Of a stretch of DNA of 64,000 bases, positions 8,593-17,980 are shown piece after piece. Every line of letters begins with the position of its first letter. Position 1 is the stretch's first letter. The DNA lies in assembly GCF_030053155.1 (NCBI RefSeq), contig NZ_CP125640.1, positions 1,116,001-1,180,000 on the forward strand. Reading direction: 5' to 3'. The stretch is from Rhizobium sp. BT03. Lineage in GTDB: Bacteria; Pseudomonadota; Alphaproteobacteria; Rhizobiales; Rhizobiaceae. The notes under the pieces were generated by a model, which made no database searches, was not told the origin of the DNA, and saw nothing but the letters and a program-made list of their open reading frames with translations. Both the position numbers and the translations under genes were made by a program.

Positions 8593-9642
8593 ATGCAGAA
8601 TGCAAGCGGAAACGCTTTGGTGCCGCGCGAGGCGGCGCACCCGGCGCCTATGGCCGACATTCAGAGGATCGCCCAGCACCTGGCGCGCCTGAACGTTGCC
8701 GCGCTGCCGCGCAACTACGAACTCTTCCATGAGGCGATCGTCGGGCTCAATGCCGGTCTTGCCCAGGATATCGCAGCACTCGGGCCGCAGCCGCAACAGG
8801 CGATGCTCGACGAACTCGGATTGAAATACCGCCTTGTCGGCCATTGCGGCCTGGCCGGCGAGACGTCGCGCAACGAGGCGAGCCGGATGCTGCGCGAGGT
8901 AGCGGAGAGGCTCGCCGAGGGACTGCGGCACAAAGACGCCTTTGCGCGCGCCTGCGGCACGATCCTGAAATCGGTTTCCGGCAACGACAACCAGAGCCTC
9001 ACCGCCTTCCTCGGCGAGATCGACTACCTCTCCGCCTCGCTGGCGACGGTGTTGTCGGCGGAAACGGAGATCGCGGCTAAGCTGCAGGATGACATCAAGA
9101 GGCTGGAAACGCTGGAGCGCGGCATTATGGCGATGCAGTCGGCCGCCGTCGCCGACCGGATCACCGGACTTCCGAACCGCATCGCGCTGAACCGCGAGAT
9201 CGCCGATCTCTATGAGCGCGACGAGGGTTTTGCCGGCAGCGCGCTTGTTATGGTCGATATCGACAATTTCACCGATCTCAACGACAGATACGGCACCCAG
9301 GCCGGCAACAAGCTCTTGAAAAAGCTCGCCGCCCTCTTCCGCAAGTCGGTCAAGAAAAACGACTTCGTCGCCCGCACCGAGGCGGACGAATTCGCTTTCC
9401 TGTTTGCCAATGTCGGCATGCAGGATGCGATGACGATCGCCGAGCGCCTGCGCGCTTCCGTCGAGGACAATCTGGTCTTCGCGACCTCCGACAGGGCCGA
9501 TCGCGGCAGGCTGACCATCTCGATCGGCGTTGCCCTCAGCGCGGATGCGGCAACGCCCGGGCAGTTGCAGGCCAATGCCCGCGTGGCACTCCTCGCCGCG
9601 CAGACGAACCCCCGCCAGCCGGTGCAGGCTTTCGGCCACTGA
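8593..9642 (+). CDS. GGDEF-domain protein with degenerate active site
   Basis: 349 residues, soluble, with no membrane segment. Residues 1-170 form a helical region of unknown role, and about 180-345 a GGDEF (diguanylate cyclase) fold beginning ITGLPNRIALNREI, with the substrate-site strand MVDIDNFTDLND. The signature loop reads RTEADEF: residues 263-267 are E-A-D-E-F, where an active cyclase has G-G-D/E-E-F. Loss of both glycines normally abolishes synthesis of cyclic di-GMP, so this is more likely a sensor or structural relative than a cyclase. No EAL or other output domain is fused. It stands alone before the ABC-F gene. Confidence 0.85.
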   Translation: MQNASGNALVPREAAHPAPMADIQRIAQHLARLNVAALPRNYELFHEAIVGLNAGLAQDIAALGPQPQQAMLDELGLKYRLVGHCGLAGETSRNEASRMLREVAERLAEGLRHKDAFARACGTILKSVSGNDNQSLTAFLGEIDYLSASLATVLSAETEIAAKLQDDIKRLETLERGIMAMQSAAVADRITGLPNRIALNREIADLYERDEGFAGSALVMVDIDNFTDLNDRYGTQAGNKLLKKLAALFRKSVKKNDFVARTEADEFAFLFANVGMQDAMTIAERLRASVEDNLVFATSDRADRGRLTISIGVALSADAATPGQLQANARVALLAAQTNPRQPVQAFGH

Positions 9643-9734
9643 AAAGCGGACAAATATCCCCGCTGGACGGACAAGCAAGCTTGCCGTGGGACAAGCTCTT
9701 GCCTTGGGCGGCGCTTTCGGCCAAAACGCCGGCC

Positions 9735-11618
9735 ATGATCACGCTCACCGATATTTCCGCCCGCATTGCCGGGCGCCTGCTTCTCGACAATGCCAGCATT
9801 TCGCTGCCTTCGGGCACGAAGGCGGGGCTGGTCGGGCGCAACGGCGCCGGCAAGTCCACGCTGTTTCGCGTCATTACAGGCGATCTCGGCTCGGAGACCG
9901 GATCGGTGTCGATCCCGAAGGCGGCGCGTATCGGCCAGGTGGCGCAGGAAGCGCCGGCGACCGAGCAATCGCTGATCGAGATCGTGCTTTCGGCCGACAA
10001 GGAACGCGCGGCCCTCGTGGCCGAGGCGGAAACGGCGACCGATCCGCACCGCATCGCCGAAATCCAGATGCGCCTTGTCGATATCGACGCGCATTCGGCC
10101 GAGGCGCGCGCGGCGAGCATTCTCGCCGGTCTCGGCTTCGACCAGGCGGCGCAAGCCCGCCCCGCCTCTTCCTTCTCAGGCGGCTGGCGCATGCGCGTGG
10201 CGCTTGCCGCCGTGCTGTTTTCAGAGCCGGATCTGCTGCTGCTCGACGAGCCGACCAACTATCTCGACCTCGAAGGCACATTGTGGCTGGAAGACTATGT
10301 GCGGCGCTATCCGCACACCGTCATCATCATCAGCCATGACCGCGACCTCCTGAACAACGCGGTCAACGCAATCGTCCATCTCGACCAGAAGAAGCTGACC
10401 TTCTATCGCGGCGGCTACGACCAGTTCGAGCGGCAGAAGGCGGAAGCCGACGAGCTGCAGACCAAGGCCAAGGCCAAGAACGACGCGGCGCGCAAACATC
10501 TGCAGAGCTTCATCGATCGCTTCAAGGCCAAAGCCTCCAAGGCCCGGCAGGCGCAATCGCGCGTCAAGGCGCTCGAGCGCATGGGAACCGTCGCCGCTGT
10601 CATCGAGGATCACGTACAGCCGATCACTTTTCCCGAGCCGGAAAAGCAGCCGGCCTCGCCGATCGTTGCGATCCAGAGCGGCGCCGTCGGCTACGAGCCC
10701 GGCAATCCGATCCTGAAGAACCTCAACCTGCGCATCGACAATGACGACCGCATCGCCCTGCTCGGCTCGAACGGCAACGGCAAATCGACCTTCGCCAAAT
10801 TCATTTCCGGCCGGCTTGCGCCGGAAAGCGGCGAAGTGAAGCTGGCGCCGAGCCTGAAGATCGGCTTCTTCGCCCAGCACCAGCTCGACGACCTCATTCC
10901 CGAGCAATCGCCGGTGGAACATGTGCGCCGGCTGATGCCCGGCGCGCCGGAGCCCAAGGTGCGCGCCCGCGTCGCCCAGATGGGGCTTGCGACCGAGAAG
11001 ATGGCAACCGCCGCCAAGGATCTTTCCGGCGGCGAGAAAGCCCGGCTGCTGATGGGGCTCGCCGCCTTCAATGCGCCCAATCTGCTGATCCTCGACGAAC
11101 CGACGAACCATCTCGACATCGACAGCCGCCGGGCGCTGATCGAGGCGCTGAACGATTACGAAGGCGCCGTCATCCTGATCTCGCACGATCGTCACCTCAT
11201 CGAAGCGACGGTCGACCGGCTGTGGCTGGTCAATGGCGGCACGGTGACGACCTTCGAAGGCGATATGGACGAATACCGCGACCTGATCGTTACCTCAGGT
11301 AAAAAAAAAGAAGAAAAGCCGCAGCTGAGTGAGGATGCAACCTCGAAGGCCGACCAGCGCAAACTCAATGCCGAACGTCGCGCCTCGCTGACGCCCCTCA
11401 AGAAAAAGATCAACGAAATCGAATCCTTGACGGCGAAGCTGGAGAAACAGATTCAGGCGCTTGACGCGGAACTTGCAAATCCCGCCCTTTACGAAAAGAC
11501 GCCCGCCAAGGCGGCCGAGAAGGCCAAGCAGCGCGGCGAGGCCGCGGCCAAGCTGGCTGCCGCCGAGGAAGACTGGCTGATGCTTTCGGCCGAATACGAA
11601 GAAGCCATGGCGGGATAG
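9735..11618 (+). CDS. ABC-F family ATPase
   Basis: 627 residues from ATG 9735; the family N terminus (MITLTDISARIAGR) decides the start. Two ATP-binding cassettes lie in one chain, with Walker A motifs GRNGAGKST (about 36) and GSNGNGKST (about 350), signature motifs FSGGWRMR and LSGGEKAR, and Walker B LLLLDEPTNYLD and LLILDEPTNHLD. A charged linker (about 240-300) joins the cassettes and a Lys/Glu-rich coiled-coil tail follows. There are no membrane segments, so this is not a transporter; ABC-F proteins act at the ribosome E site in translation. It is close to the Uup/YheS branch. A run of nine A (11301-11309) inside the gene is a possible slippage site. Confidence 0.92.
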   Translation: MITLTDISARIAGRLLLDNASISLPSGTKAGLVGRNGAGKSTLFRVITGDLGSETGSVSIPKAARIGQVAQEAPATEQSLIEIVLSADKERAALVAEAETATDPHRIAEIQMRLVDIDAHSAEARAASILAGLGFDQAAQARPASSFSGGWRMRVALAAVLFSEPDLLLLDEPTNYLDLEGTLWLEDYVRRYPHTVIIISHDRDLLNNAVNAIVHLDQKKLTFYRGGYDQFERQKAEADELQTKAKAKNDAARKHLQSFIDRFKAKASKARQAQSRVKALERMGTVAAVIEDHVQPITFPEPEKQPASPIVAIQSGAVGYEPGNPILKNLNLRIDNDDRIALLGSNGNGKSTFAKFISGRLAPESGEVKLAPSLKIGFFAQHQLDDLIPEQSPVEHVRRLMPGAPEPKVRARVAQMGLATEKMATAAKDLSGGEKARLLMGLAAFNAPNLLILDEPTNHLDIDSRRALIEALNDYEGAVILISHDRHLIEATVDRLWLVNGGTVTTFEGDMDEYRDLIVTSGKKKEEKPQLSEDATSKADQRKLNAERRASLTPLKKKINEIESLTAKLEKQIQALDAELANPALYEKTPAKAAEKAKQRGEAAAKLAAAEEDWLMLSAEYEEAMAG

Positions 11619-11628
11619 CCACATCCTT

Positions 11629-11677
11629 AGAGCATGATGTCGCCCGAAAACCGCTGACACTTTTCGGCATCATGCTC
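11629..11677. repeat. short palindromic repeat after the ABC-F gene
   Basis: AGCATGATG (11631-11639) and CATCATGCT (11668-11676) are exact inverted repeats around a 28-base core containing CGAAAACCG and CTTTTCGG. I recognise this as a palindrome scattered through Rhizobium and Agrobacterium intergenic regions. It may also end ABC-F transcription. Confidence 0.65.
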
Positions 11678-11795
11678 CGTGGATAGCGTGGCGAAGTGCC
11701 GCGCATCGGCACAATTCCAGGCGCCATCAACCAATCGTTAACTATAATTCGAAAGGTTGTCTCAACATTCGTTACCGATTTGTTGAGCCCTTTCG

Positions 11796-12638
11796 ATGTA
11801 TCGCTTTTTCATTCTGTCCTGCATGGCCCTCACGGCCACGCTGTCTGCCTGCAGCACCACCAAACAGGCCCCTGATACATCGATCAAGACCTCCTCGGTG
11901 ATTGCGCCCGAGGCGCGGAAACTTGGCTATGGCGGCGACGATGCGGCGCCGCGCATGACCGGCTGGCACCATCTGGCCGGACGGACGCTTGAGGTCTCCT
12001 CGCTCGCCGATCTCAAGCTGCAGGACAAGGAAGTGATCCTGAGCTTCGACGACGGCCCGATCCCCGGCCGGACCGACAAGGTGCTGGCAATCCTCGACCA
12101 GTTCGGCGTCAAGGGCGCCTTCATGATGGTCGGCGAAATGGCCGAGATGCATCCGGCGCTGGCCCGCAAGGTCGCCGAGGACGGCAACACGATCGGCAGC
12201 CACACCTATGACCACGCCGACCTGAGTTCGCTTGATTTCGACGCGGCGATGGCCGAGGTGGTCAAGGGCGAATTGGCGGTGACCAAGGCGACGGGAACCG
12301 ACGTCTCCTTCTTCCGCTTCCCCTATCTCGCCGAGAGCCGCAGACTGCGCACCGCGATCGCCATGCGCGATATGGTGGTCATGGATGTCGACATCGACAG
12401 CAAGGACTATTTCGCCATTACGCCGGCCTCCGTGACGCGCCGGACGATGGACCTGCTGCACAAGCGCGGCCGCGGCATCATCCTGATGCACGACATCCAC
12501 AAGCGCACGGCAACGATGCTGCCGACCCTGCTCTCGGAACTCGAAGCCGAAGGCTACAAGGTGGTGGCGCTGAAGTTCAAGAAGACGCAGGCGCCGAGCA
12601 ACCTCGTCGCCTCGGCCGATTTGGTGACGACCCGGTAA
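11796..12638 (+). CDS. polysaccharide deacetylase-family lipoprotein
   Basis: 280 residues. It begins with a lipoprotein signal (MYRFFILSCMALTATLSAC), so Cys19 should be acylated and the enzyme anchored facing the periplasm. The NodB-homology domain follows: catalytic motif LSFDDGPIPGRTD near residue 84, zinc ligands in SHTYDHADLS near 130, FFRFPYL near 170 and the terminal ILMHDIHKRT near 230. The family removes N-acetyl or O-acyl groups from polymers such as peptidoglycan, chitin oligomers or exopolysaccharide; the substrate cannot be assigned here. It is not near nodulation genes. It stands alone between an ABC-F gene and a serine peptidase. Confidence 0.88.
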   Translation: MYRFFILSCMALTATLSACSTTKQAPDTSIKTSSVIAPEARKLGYGGDDAAPRMTGWHHLAGRTLEVSSLADLKLQDKEVILSFDDGPIPGRTDKVLAILDQFGVKGAFMMVGEMAEMHPALARKVAEDGNTIGSHTYDHADLSSLDFDAAMAEVVKGELAVTKATGTDVSFFRFPYLAESRRLRTAIAMRDMVVMDVDIDSKDYFAITPASVTRRTMDLLHKRGRGIILMHDIHKRTATMLPTLLSELEAEGYKVVALKFKKTQAPSNLVASADLVTTR

Positions 12639-12704
12639 GCCGGGTTGCCAAGTCCGGGCGTGCTGCCTAGATCTGTTCGACGTCAACGAACCGGCAGGTC
12701 AGCT

Positions 12705-14747
12705 ATGAACCTTCATCTCGAAACGGACGATGATCCGCGCACCCGCCAGTTCATCGACGGATATAACCGGGTTTCCGACGCGGCACTCAGAACGCCTGAA
12801 TTCGCCAGGGATCGCGATGCGATCAGGGCGCTGATCGAGCGGCAGGACCGACTGATCGTGCCGATGCGCCGCGGTGCGTGGCTTTTCGATTTCCGGCAGA
12901 GCAAGGACAATCCTCTCGGCGTCTGGCTCCGTCTGCCCAATAACCAGGAGCCGCGGCCGGACGCCGATTGGGAGCCGGTCTTCGATCTCGATGCCTTCTG
13001 CGTCAGTGAAGGCAAGCGCTGGAACTGGCGCGGCGCCGTCACCTGCCCGTGGGAGCCGACGCGGGTGCTGCTCACGCTTTCGGACGGCGGCTCCGATCTT
13101 CTCCGGCTGCTCGAATTCGACGCCGAGAGCAAGCAGATCGTGACGGGCGGCTTCGATACGCCGGCCGCTCGATCGCATGCCAGCTGGCTGAGCCGCGACG
13201 AGATCTGCTATTTCGGCTCCATCGACCGATTTTCGGCGACCCGTTCCGGGTGGCCGCGCGTCGGCCGGCGATTGAAGCGCGGCCAGCGGCCGGAAGAGGC
13301 CGCGATCATGTTCGAAGCCGCCGACGAGGACGTCTATGCCTCCAAACTCGTCATCGACCCCGCCCAGTCGGGCGCTTCGGCGTATGCGGGCTTGATCGAC
13401 ATTTTTGTCGCCGCCCATGAGATCGGCGTGGCCAGCGCTTTCCTGGTCGCCGACGACGGCACGCAGCGGCGCATCGATCTGCCCGAGGAGGCCGACTTTC
13501 AGTTCAATCGCGATCATTGCCTCTGGCGGGCAAAGACCGACGAGCGTGTTCCCACCGGCAGTCTGGTGCTGCAGCGCTTCGATCCCGGCTCGGAGACAGC
13601 TCCGCTCGGGCCGGAGCGGATCCTGTTTCAGCCTGGCGAGGGCCAGTCGATCTCGCAGCTGATGCTGATGCGCGAGTGGTGCGTCTTCATCATTTCCGAT
13701 CGGCTGCGTCCGCGTCTCATGGTGCTTGATCTGACGAAGCCCGATGCCGAACAGCGCGAGATCGCGCTGCCGGCGGACATGCAGACGGCTCATTTCAGAC
13801 CGCTCTATGCGGATCTGCATCTTGGCGACGATACGATCTGCATCATCGGCCAGGGCTTCCTGCAGCCTCCGGCCTGTTACCGGCTCGACCTGTCGGATCG
13901 CAGCAAGGAGGCCGAGCCGATTTTCGTCGCCGCAGCGCCCAGCTATTTCGATGCGACCGATATGTCATCCGAACTGCTGGAGGCGGTTTCCGAGGACGGA
14001 ACCAGGGTTGCCTACCGGCTGGTCCTGCCGAAGCAATGGACCAAGGGCGCGCTGCCGGTGCTGCTTTACGGCTATGGCGGCTTCGATGTTTCGCTGTCGC
14101 CGAACTATTCCGGCGTGACGGGCCGCTGGCTGGAACAAGGTGGGGCCTATGTGCAGGCCTATATCCGCGGCGGCGGCGAATTCGGGCCCGACTGGTATCG
14201 CAGCGCCAAGCGGCAGGGGCGAGACAAGGCCTTTGCCGATTTCGTCGCCATCGCCCGCGATCTCGTCGCCCGCGGCTACACCGTGCCGTCGCGGATCGCC
14301 TGCCAGGGCGGCAGCAATGGCGGCCTGCTGACCGGCGTGATGCTGACACGCTATGCGGACGATTTCGGCGCCGTCTGGTGCCAGGTGCCGGTGCTCGACA
14401 TGACACGCTTCCACCTGTTCAGCGCCGGGCAGGCCTGGATGGACGAATATGGCGATCCGGAGATATCAGCGGACCGGGATTTCATGCTCGGCTACTCGCC
14501 GCTTCACAATGTCAGGCCGGCGACCGAGATCAGCTATCCGCCGATCTATATCGAAAGCTCGGCCAATGACGACCGCGTGCATCCCTCGCATGCGCGCCGC
14601 TTCGCCGCGCGGCTGGAGGAAGCGGGACATCGGCCGCTCTTCCATGAGTTCGGCTCGGGCGGGCATGGCGGCGACGGTAATTCCGAAGAGCGCGCCGCCC
14701 GCGCGGCCATGGGATACAGCTTCCTTCGCCAAACTATCATGAGGTAA
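12705..14747 (+). CDS. prolyl oligopeptidase family serine peptidase (S9)
   Basis: 680 residues from ATG 12705. An N-terminal region rich in beta strands (about 75-420) fits the seven-bladed propeller that gates substrate size, followed by an alpha/beta-hydrolase domain. The catalytic triad is visible: Ser537 in QGGSNGGLL, Asp in SSANDDRVHP (622-623) and His in GSGGHGGDG (about 655). No signal peptide is present, so it is cytoplasmic, cleaving short peptides after proline or a similar residue. It ends in a hairpin terminator. I do not assign a gene name. Confidence 0.9.
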   Translation: MNLHLETDDDPRTRQFIDGYNRVSDAALRTPEFARDRDAIRALIERQDRLIVPMRRGAWLFDFRQSKDNPLGVWLRLPNNQEPRPDADWEPVFDLDAFCVSEGKRWNWRGAVTCPWEPTRVLLTLSDGGSDLLRLLEFDAESKQIVTGGFDTPAARSHASWLSRDEICYFGSIDRFSATRSGWPRVGRRLKRGQRPEEAAIMFEAADEDVYASKLVIDPAQSGASAYAGLIDIFVAAHEIGVASAFLVADDGTQRRIDLPEEADFQFNRDHCLWRAKTDERVPTGSLVLQRFDPGSETAPLGPERILFQPGEGQSISQLMLMREWCVFIISDRLRPRLMVLDLTKPDAEQREIALPADMQTAHFRPLYADLHLGDDTICIIGQGFLQPPACYRLDLSDRSKEAEPIFVAAAPSYFDATDMSSELLEAVSEDGTRVAYRLVLPKQWTKGALPVLLYGYGGFDVSLSPNYSGVTGRWLEQGGAYVQAYIRGGGEFGPDWYRSAKRQGRDKAFADFVAIARDLVARGYTVPSRIACQGGSNGGLLTGVMLTRYADDFGAVWCQVPVLDMTRFHLFSAGQAWMDEYGDPEISADRDFMLGYSPLHNVRPATEISYPPIYIESSANDDRVHPSHARRFAARLEEAGHRPLFHEFGSGGHGGDGNSEERAARAAMGYSFLRQTIMR

Positions 14748-14784
14748 GACGGTCATCATGCGGTAGGATAGAAGAGAATGAAGG

Positions 14785-14806
14785 GGAGAGCTTGTCGGCG
14801 CTCTCC
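14785..14806 (+). terminator. intrinsic terminator after S9 peptidase gene
   Basis: GGAGAGC (14785-14791) pairs with GCTCTCC (14800-14806) over an 8-base loop, followed by TTTC, 38 bp after the peptidase stop. Confidence 0.65.
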
Positions 14807-14860
14807 TTTCTGCTAAAAGAAGCGCAATAAATCATACTTTTCACAGGCTCGAGCGAAACC

Positions 14861-15787
14861 ATGTCTCCTATCAACCTCGCCATCGTCGGCGTCGGCAAGA
14901 TCGTCCGCGACCAGCACCTTCCTTCCATCGCCAAGAACGCCGATTTCAAGCTCGTCGCCACGGCAAGCCGCCATGGCACGGTCGAAGGCATCAACAGCTA
15001 TACGACGATCGAGGCGATGCTCGACGCCGAGCCGTCGATCGATGCGGTGTCTCTCTGCATGCCGCCGCAGTATCGCTACGAGGCGGCCTATAAGGCGCTG
15101 GTCGCCGGCAAGCACGTCTTCCTGGAAAAGCCGCCGGGTGCCACGCTCAGCGAAGTCGCCGATCTCGAGGCGCTTGCGAGCAAGCAGGGCGCGTCGCTGT
15201 TTGCCAGCTGGCATTCGCGCTATGCACCGGCCGTCGAGGCCGCCAAAGCGTTTCTGGCTTCGACGACCATCAAAAGTGTGCATGTGATCTGGAAGGAGGA
15301 TGTCCGCCACTGGCATCCGAACCAGGACTGGATCTGGCAGGCCGGCGGCCTCGGTGTTTTCGATCCCGGCGTCAACGCGCTGTCGATCGTCACCCATATC
15401 CTGCCGCGGCCGATCTTCATCACCGAGGCCGTGCTCGAATTTCCCGAGAACCGCGATGCGCCGATCGCGTCCGACATTCGCTTCCGCGATGCCGACGGAC
15501 TGCCGGTTCATGCCGAATTCGACTGGCGCCAGACCGGCAAGCAGAGCTGGGATATCGTCGCGGAGACGGCAGCCGGCCAGATGGTTCTCGCCGAAGGCGG
15601 CGCCAAGCTTTCGATCGACGGCACGCTGACCTTCGCCGAGCCGGAGCAGGAATATCCCTCGCTCTACCGCCGCTTCGCCGAAATCATCAAAGCCGGCACG
15701 TCGGATGTGGATCTCGCGCCGCTGCGCCACGTCGCCGACGCCTTCATGCTCGGCAAGCGCAAGTTCGTCGAGGCGTTCCATGACTGA
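14861..15787 (+). CDS. Gfo/Idh/MocA oxidoreductase, probable D-galactose 1-dehydrogenase
   Basis: 308 residues. An N-terminal Rossmann domain (LAIVGVGKIVRDQHLP) and the family motif HVFLEKPPGATL hold the catalytic lysine. Other stretches match bacterial D-galactose 1-dehydrogenase as I know it (WHSRYAPAVEAAKAFL, VIWKEDVRHWHP, GGLGVFDPGVNALSI), so oxidation of D-galactose to galactonolactone with NAD(P) is the likely reaction, feeding the De Ley-Doudoroff route. L-arabinose is a common second substrate. No other galactose genes are next to it. It sits between two clear terminators, so it is monocistronic. Confidence 0.87.
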   Translation: MSPINLAIVGVGKIVRDQHLPSIAKNADFKLVATASRHGTVEGINSYTTIEAMLDAEPSIDAVSLCMPPQYRYEAAYKALVAGKHVFLEKPPGATLSEVADLEALASKQGASLFASWHSRYAPAVEAAKAFLASTTIKSVHVIWKEDVRHWHPNQDWIWQAGGLGVFDPGVNALSIVTHILPRPIFITEAVLEFPENRDAPIASDIRFRDADGLPVHAEFDWRQTGKQSWDIVAETAAGQMVLAEGGAKLSIDGTLTFAEPEQEYPSLYRRFAEIIKAGTSDVDLAPLRHVADAFMLGKRKFVEAFHD

Positions 15788-15806
15788 GCGGCCTTACTGA
15801 AACGCT

Positions 15807-15845
15807 AAGCGCGTCGCATCGAAACTTGATCGATGCGACGCGCTT
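15807..15845. terminator. long perfect hairpin, bidirectional terminator
   Basis: A perfect 16-bp stem (15807-15822 with 15830-15845) with a 7-base loop AACTTGA. It lies between the galactose dehydrogenase gene and the convergent holC; the arms start AAGCGCG and end CGCGCTT, giving A/T edges on both strands. Confidence 0.75.
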
Positions 15846-15896
15846 TGGCTTGTCGTTTTTATGCATGCAGTTATCGGCGTGGCGTGGGAAGCGACG

Positions 15897-16346
15897 TCAG
15901 GCCTTCTTCTCCCACCGCCCTTCCGGCGTCTGCTGCCAATAGGTGAGGTTATGCCCCTCGCCTTTCAGCTTCTTCCATTGCGCCCGTGCGGCTTCCAGTT
16001 GCGGCTGGTCGTGACCGTCGAACATGAAGACGACGCGCTCATAGGCATCGACCGGTGGCGGCTCGGCGCCGTCGATGATGAAGCGCACGGTCGCCGCATT
16101 GGCATTGCCTGAGGTCACCGTCAAAAGCACCGGCTGGCTTTCGGCGAAATCGCCCTCGTCGGTGCCGTGCGGCAGAAAACTCTCCTCGCGAAACGTCCAG
16201 AGATGCGCGTCGAGAGCATCGCGCCGCGCCGGCTCACGCGTCTGGACGGCGACGCGCCAGCCGCGCTCGACGCTTTTGTCGATCAGCGGCGGAAGCGCGT
16301 CCTCCAGCCTGGTTTCGGTCAGATGATAAAAGAGAACGTCCGTCAT
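15897..16346 (-). CDS. holC: DNA polymerase III subunit chi
   Basis: Chi subunit of the replicative polymerase clamp loader; in E. coli it links the loader to single-strand binding protein. It has 149 residues with the typical beginning TDVLFYHLTETRLEDALPPL and the middle motif ESFLPHGT. The pattern VVFMFDGHD...ARAQWKKLKGEGHNLTYWQQ closes the protein, as in alphaproteobacterial HolC. Its ATG overlaps the pepA stop by four bases, so pepA-holC is a translationally coupled pair, an arrangement also found elsewhere in proteobacteria. Confidence 0.93.
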   Translation of the reverse strand: MTDVLFYHLTETRLEDALPPLIDKSVERGWRVAVQTREPARRDALDAHLWTFREESFLPHGTDEGDFAESQPVLLTVTSGNANAATVRFIIDGAEPPPVDAYERVVFMFDGHDQPQLEAARAQWKKLKGEGHNLTYWQQTPEGRWEKKA

Positions 16347-17836
16347 CAGGCTTCATAATGGGCGCGAACGAGTTCGTCGAGCAGCCGCACGCCGAAACCG
16401 GAACCCCAGGACTGGTTGATCTCGTCCTGCGGCGAGCCCATCGCCGTGCCGGCGATGTCGAGATGCGCCCAGGGCGTGTCCTGTACGAAGCGCTTGATGA
16501 AATGCGCCGCGGTGATCGAGCCGGCCTGCCGGCCGCCGGTGTTCTTCATGTCGGCGAACTTGCTGTCGATCAGCTTGTCGTAATCCTTGCCGAGCGGCAT
16601 GCGCCAGAGCTTCTCGTTTGTGGAAAGGCCGGCTGCCGTCAGCTGGGCGGACAGCTGGTCGTCATTGGAGAACAGGCCGGCATGTCCACTGCCGAGCGCC
16701 ACGACGATGGCGCCGGTCAGCGTGGCGAGATTGATCATGAACTGCGGCTTGAAACGATCGTTGCAGTACCAGAGAGCATCGCAGAGCACGAGGCGGCCTT
16801 CGGCATCGGTATTGATCACCTCGATCGTCTGGCCGGACATCGAGGTGACGATATCTCCGGGACGCTGGGCGTTGCCATCAGGCATGTTCTCGACCAGGCC
16901 GATGACGCCGACGGCGTTGACGGCGGCCTTGCGGGCGGCGAGCACATGCATGAGGCCGGTGACGGCTGCCGCCCCCCCCATATCGCCCTTCATGTCCTCC
17001 ATGCCGGCGGCCGGCTTGATCGAAATGCCGCCGGTATCGAAGACGACGCCCTTGCCGATGAAGGCGATAGGACGATCCTTGGCTTTGCCGCCTTTCCACT
17101 GCATGATCGCGAGACGCGGCGGGCGCACGGAGCCCTGGGCAACGCCGAGAAGGGCGCCCATGCCGAGACGGCGCATCTCCTTCTCGGTCAGGATTTCCAC
17201 TTCGACGCCGAGCTTTTCCAGCTCTTTCGCCTTGGCTGCGAACTCGACCGGGCCAAGCACGTTCGGCGGCTCGTTGACGAGGTCGCGGGCAAGATTGACG
17301 CCGCCGGCAATCGCTTCGGAATCGGAAAACGCCTTCTTGGCGCCTGTCGGATCGGCAGTGACGATCGTCACCTTGACGGATTTCCCCGCCTTTTCCTCGT
17401 CGTCGCTCTTCTTCGTCTTGTAGCTATCGAAGCTGTAGGCGCGCAGCAGCATGCCGAGCGCGAAATCGGCGGCTGCCCGCGCGCTCGTCTGAAGGCCAGG
17501 CACGTCGATGAAGACGGCGGACTTGTCGGTATTCTTGATTCTCGCCGCCGCAGTCCCGCCGGCCTTCAGCCAATCATGGGCGGTGAGGTCGGCGGCCTTG
17601 CCAAGCCCGATGACGACGATGCGGTCGACGGGTGCGCCTTCCGGGGCGACGATATCGAGCGCGCTCATGGATTTCGCGGAGAATCGGGCGATCCTGGCAG
17701 CCTTGGCGATCACGCCTGCCGGATCGACTGTTTCGGCGCCGGCAGCGCTGTCGGCTTCCCCGGTCTTCAACAGGATCGCCAGGCCGCCTGTGAGCTTTGC
17801 CGACTTTGAAAATGAGATTTCGAACTTTGCTGACAT
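16346..17836 (-). CDS. pepA: leucyl aminopeptidase (M17)
   Basis: Cytosolic two-metal aminopeptidase that removes N-terminal residues from peptides; in some bacteria it also binds DNA. 496 residues from ATG 17836, chosen because GGAGAAG lies just upstream; the frame is open further, but the extra residues are not family-like. The catalytic domain has [26 protein letters not shown] and the M17 signature [10 protein letters not shown] (about residue 345), with the metal-ligand Lys, Asp and Glu in place. It overlaps holC downstream and is divergent from a PAP2 phosphatase. Confidence 0.96.
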   Translation of the reverse strand: MSAKFEISFSKSAKLTGGLAILLKTGEADSAAGAETVDPAGVIAKAARIARFSAKSMSALDIVAPEGAPVDRIVVIGLGKAADLTAHDWLKAGGTAAARIKNTDKSAVFIDVPGLQTSARAAADFALGMLLRAYSFDSYKTKKSDDEEKAGKSVKVTIVTADPTGAKKAFSDSEAIAGGVNLARDLVNEPPNVLGPVEFAAKAKELEKLGVEVEILTEKEMRRLGMGALLGVAQGSVRPPRLAIMQWKGGKAKDRPIAFIGKGVVFDTGGISIKPAAGMEDMKGDMGGAAAVTGLMHVLAARKAAVNAVGVIGLVENMPDGNAQRPGDIVTSMSGQTIEVINTDAEGRLVLCDALWYCNDRFKPQFMINLATLTGAIVVALGSGHAGLFSNDDQLSAQLTAAGLSTNEKLWRMPLGKDYDKLIDSKFADMKNTGGRQAGSITAAHFIKRFVQDTPWAHLDIAGTAMGSPQDEINQSWGSGFGVRLLDELVRAHYEA

Positions 17837-17980
17837 GTCTTCTCCGCAGGGATTCTTTGAAATCCGTTCGTGGCGGATAATTTCGCGTTTGGCGGGTCTG
17901 TCAATGGCTGGCGACAATTGTTATGGTCGCCCGCGGCCATCACGGCCCTCATGTTTTCGTCAGTTTCGTAGATATTCGCG

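Noticed and set aside
16358..17809. 483-codon plus-strand frame across pepA
   Set aside because: Antisense shadow of pepA: high-GC codons on one strand leave long open frames opposite; composition is His/Asp/Gly-rich without family features.
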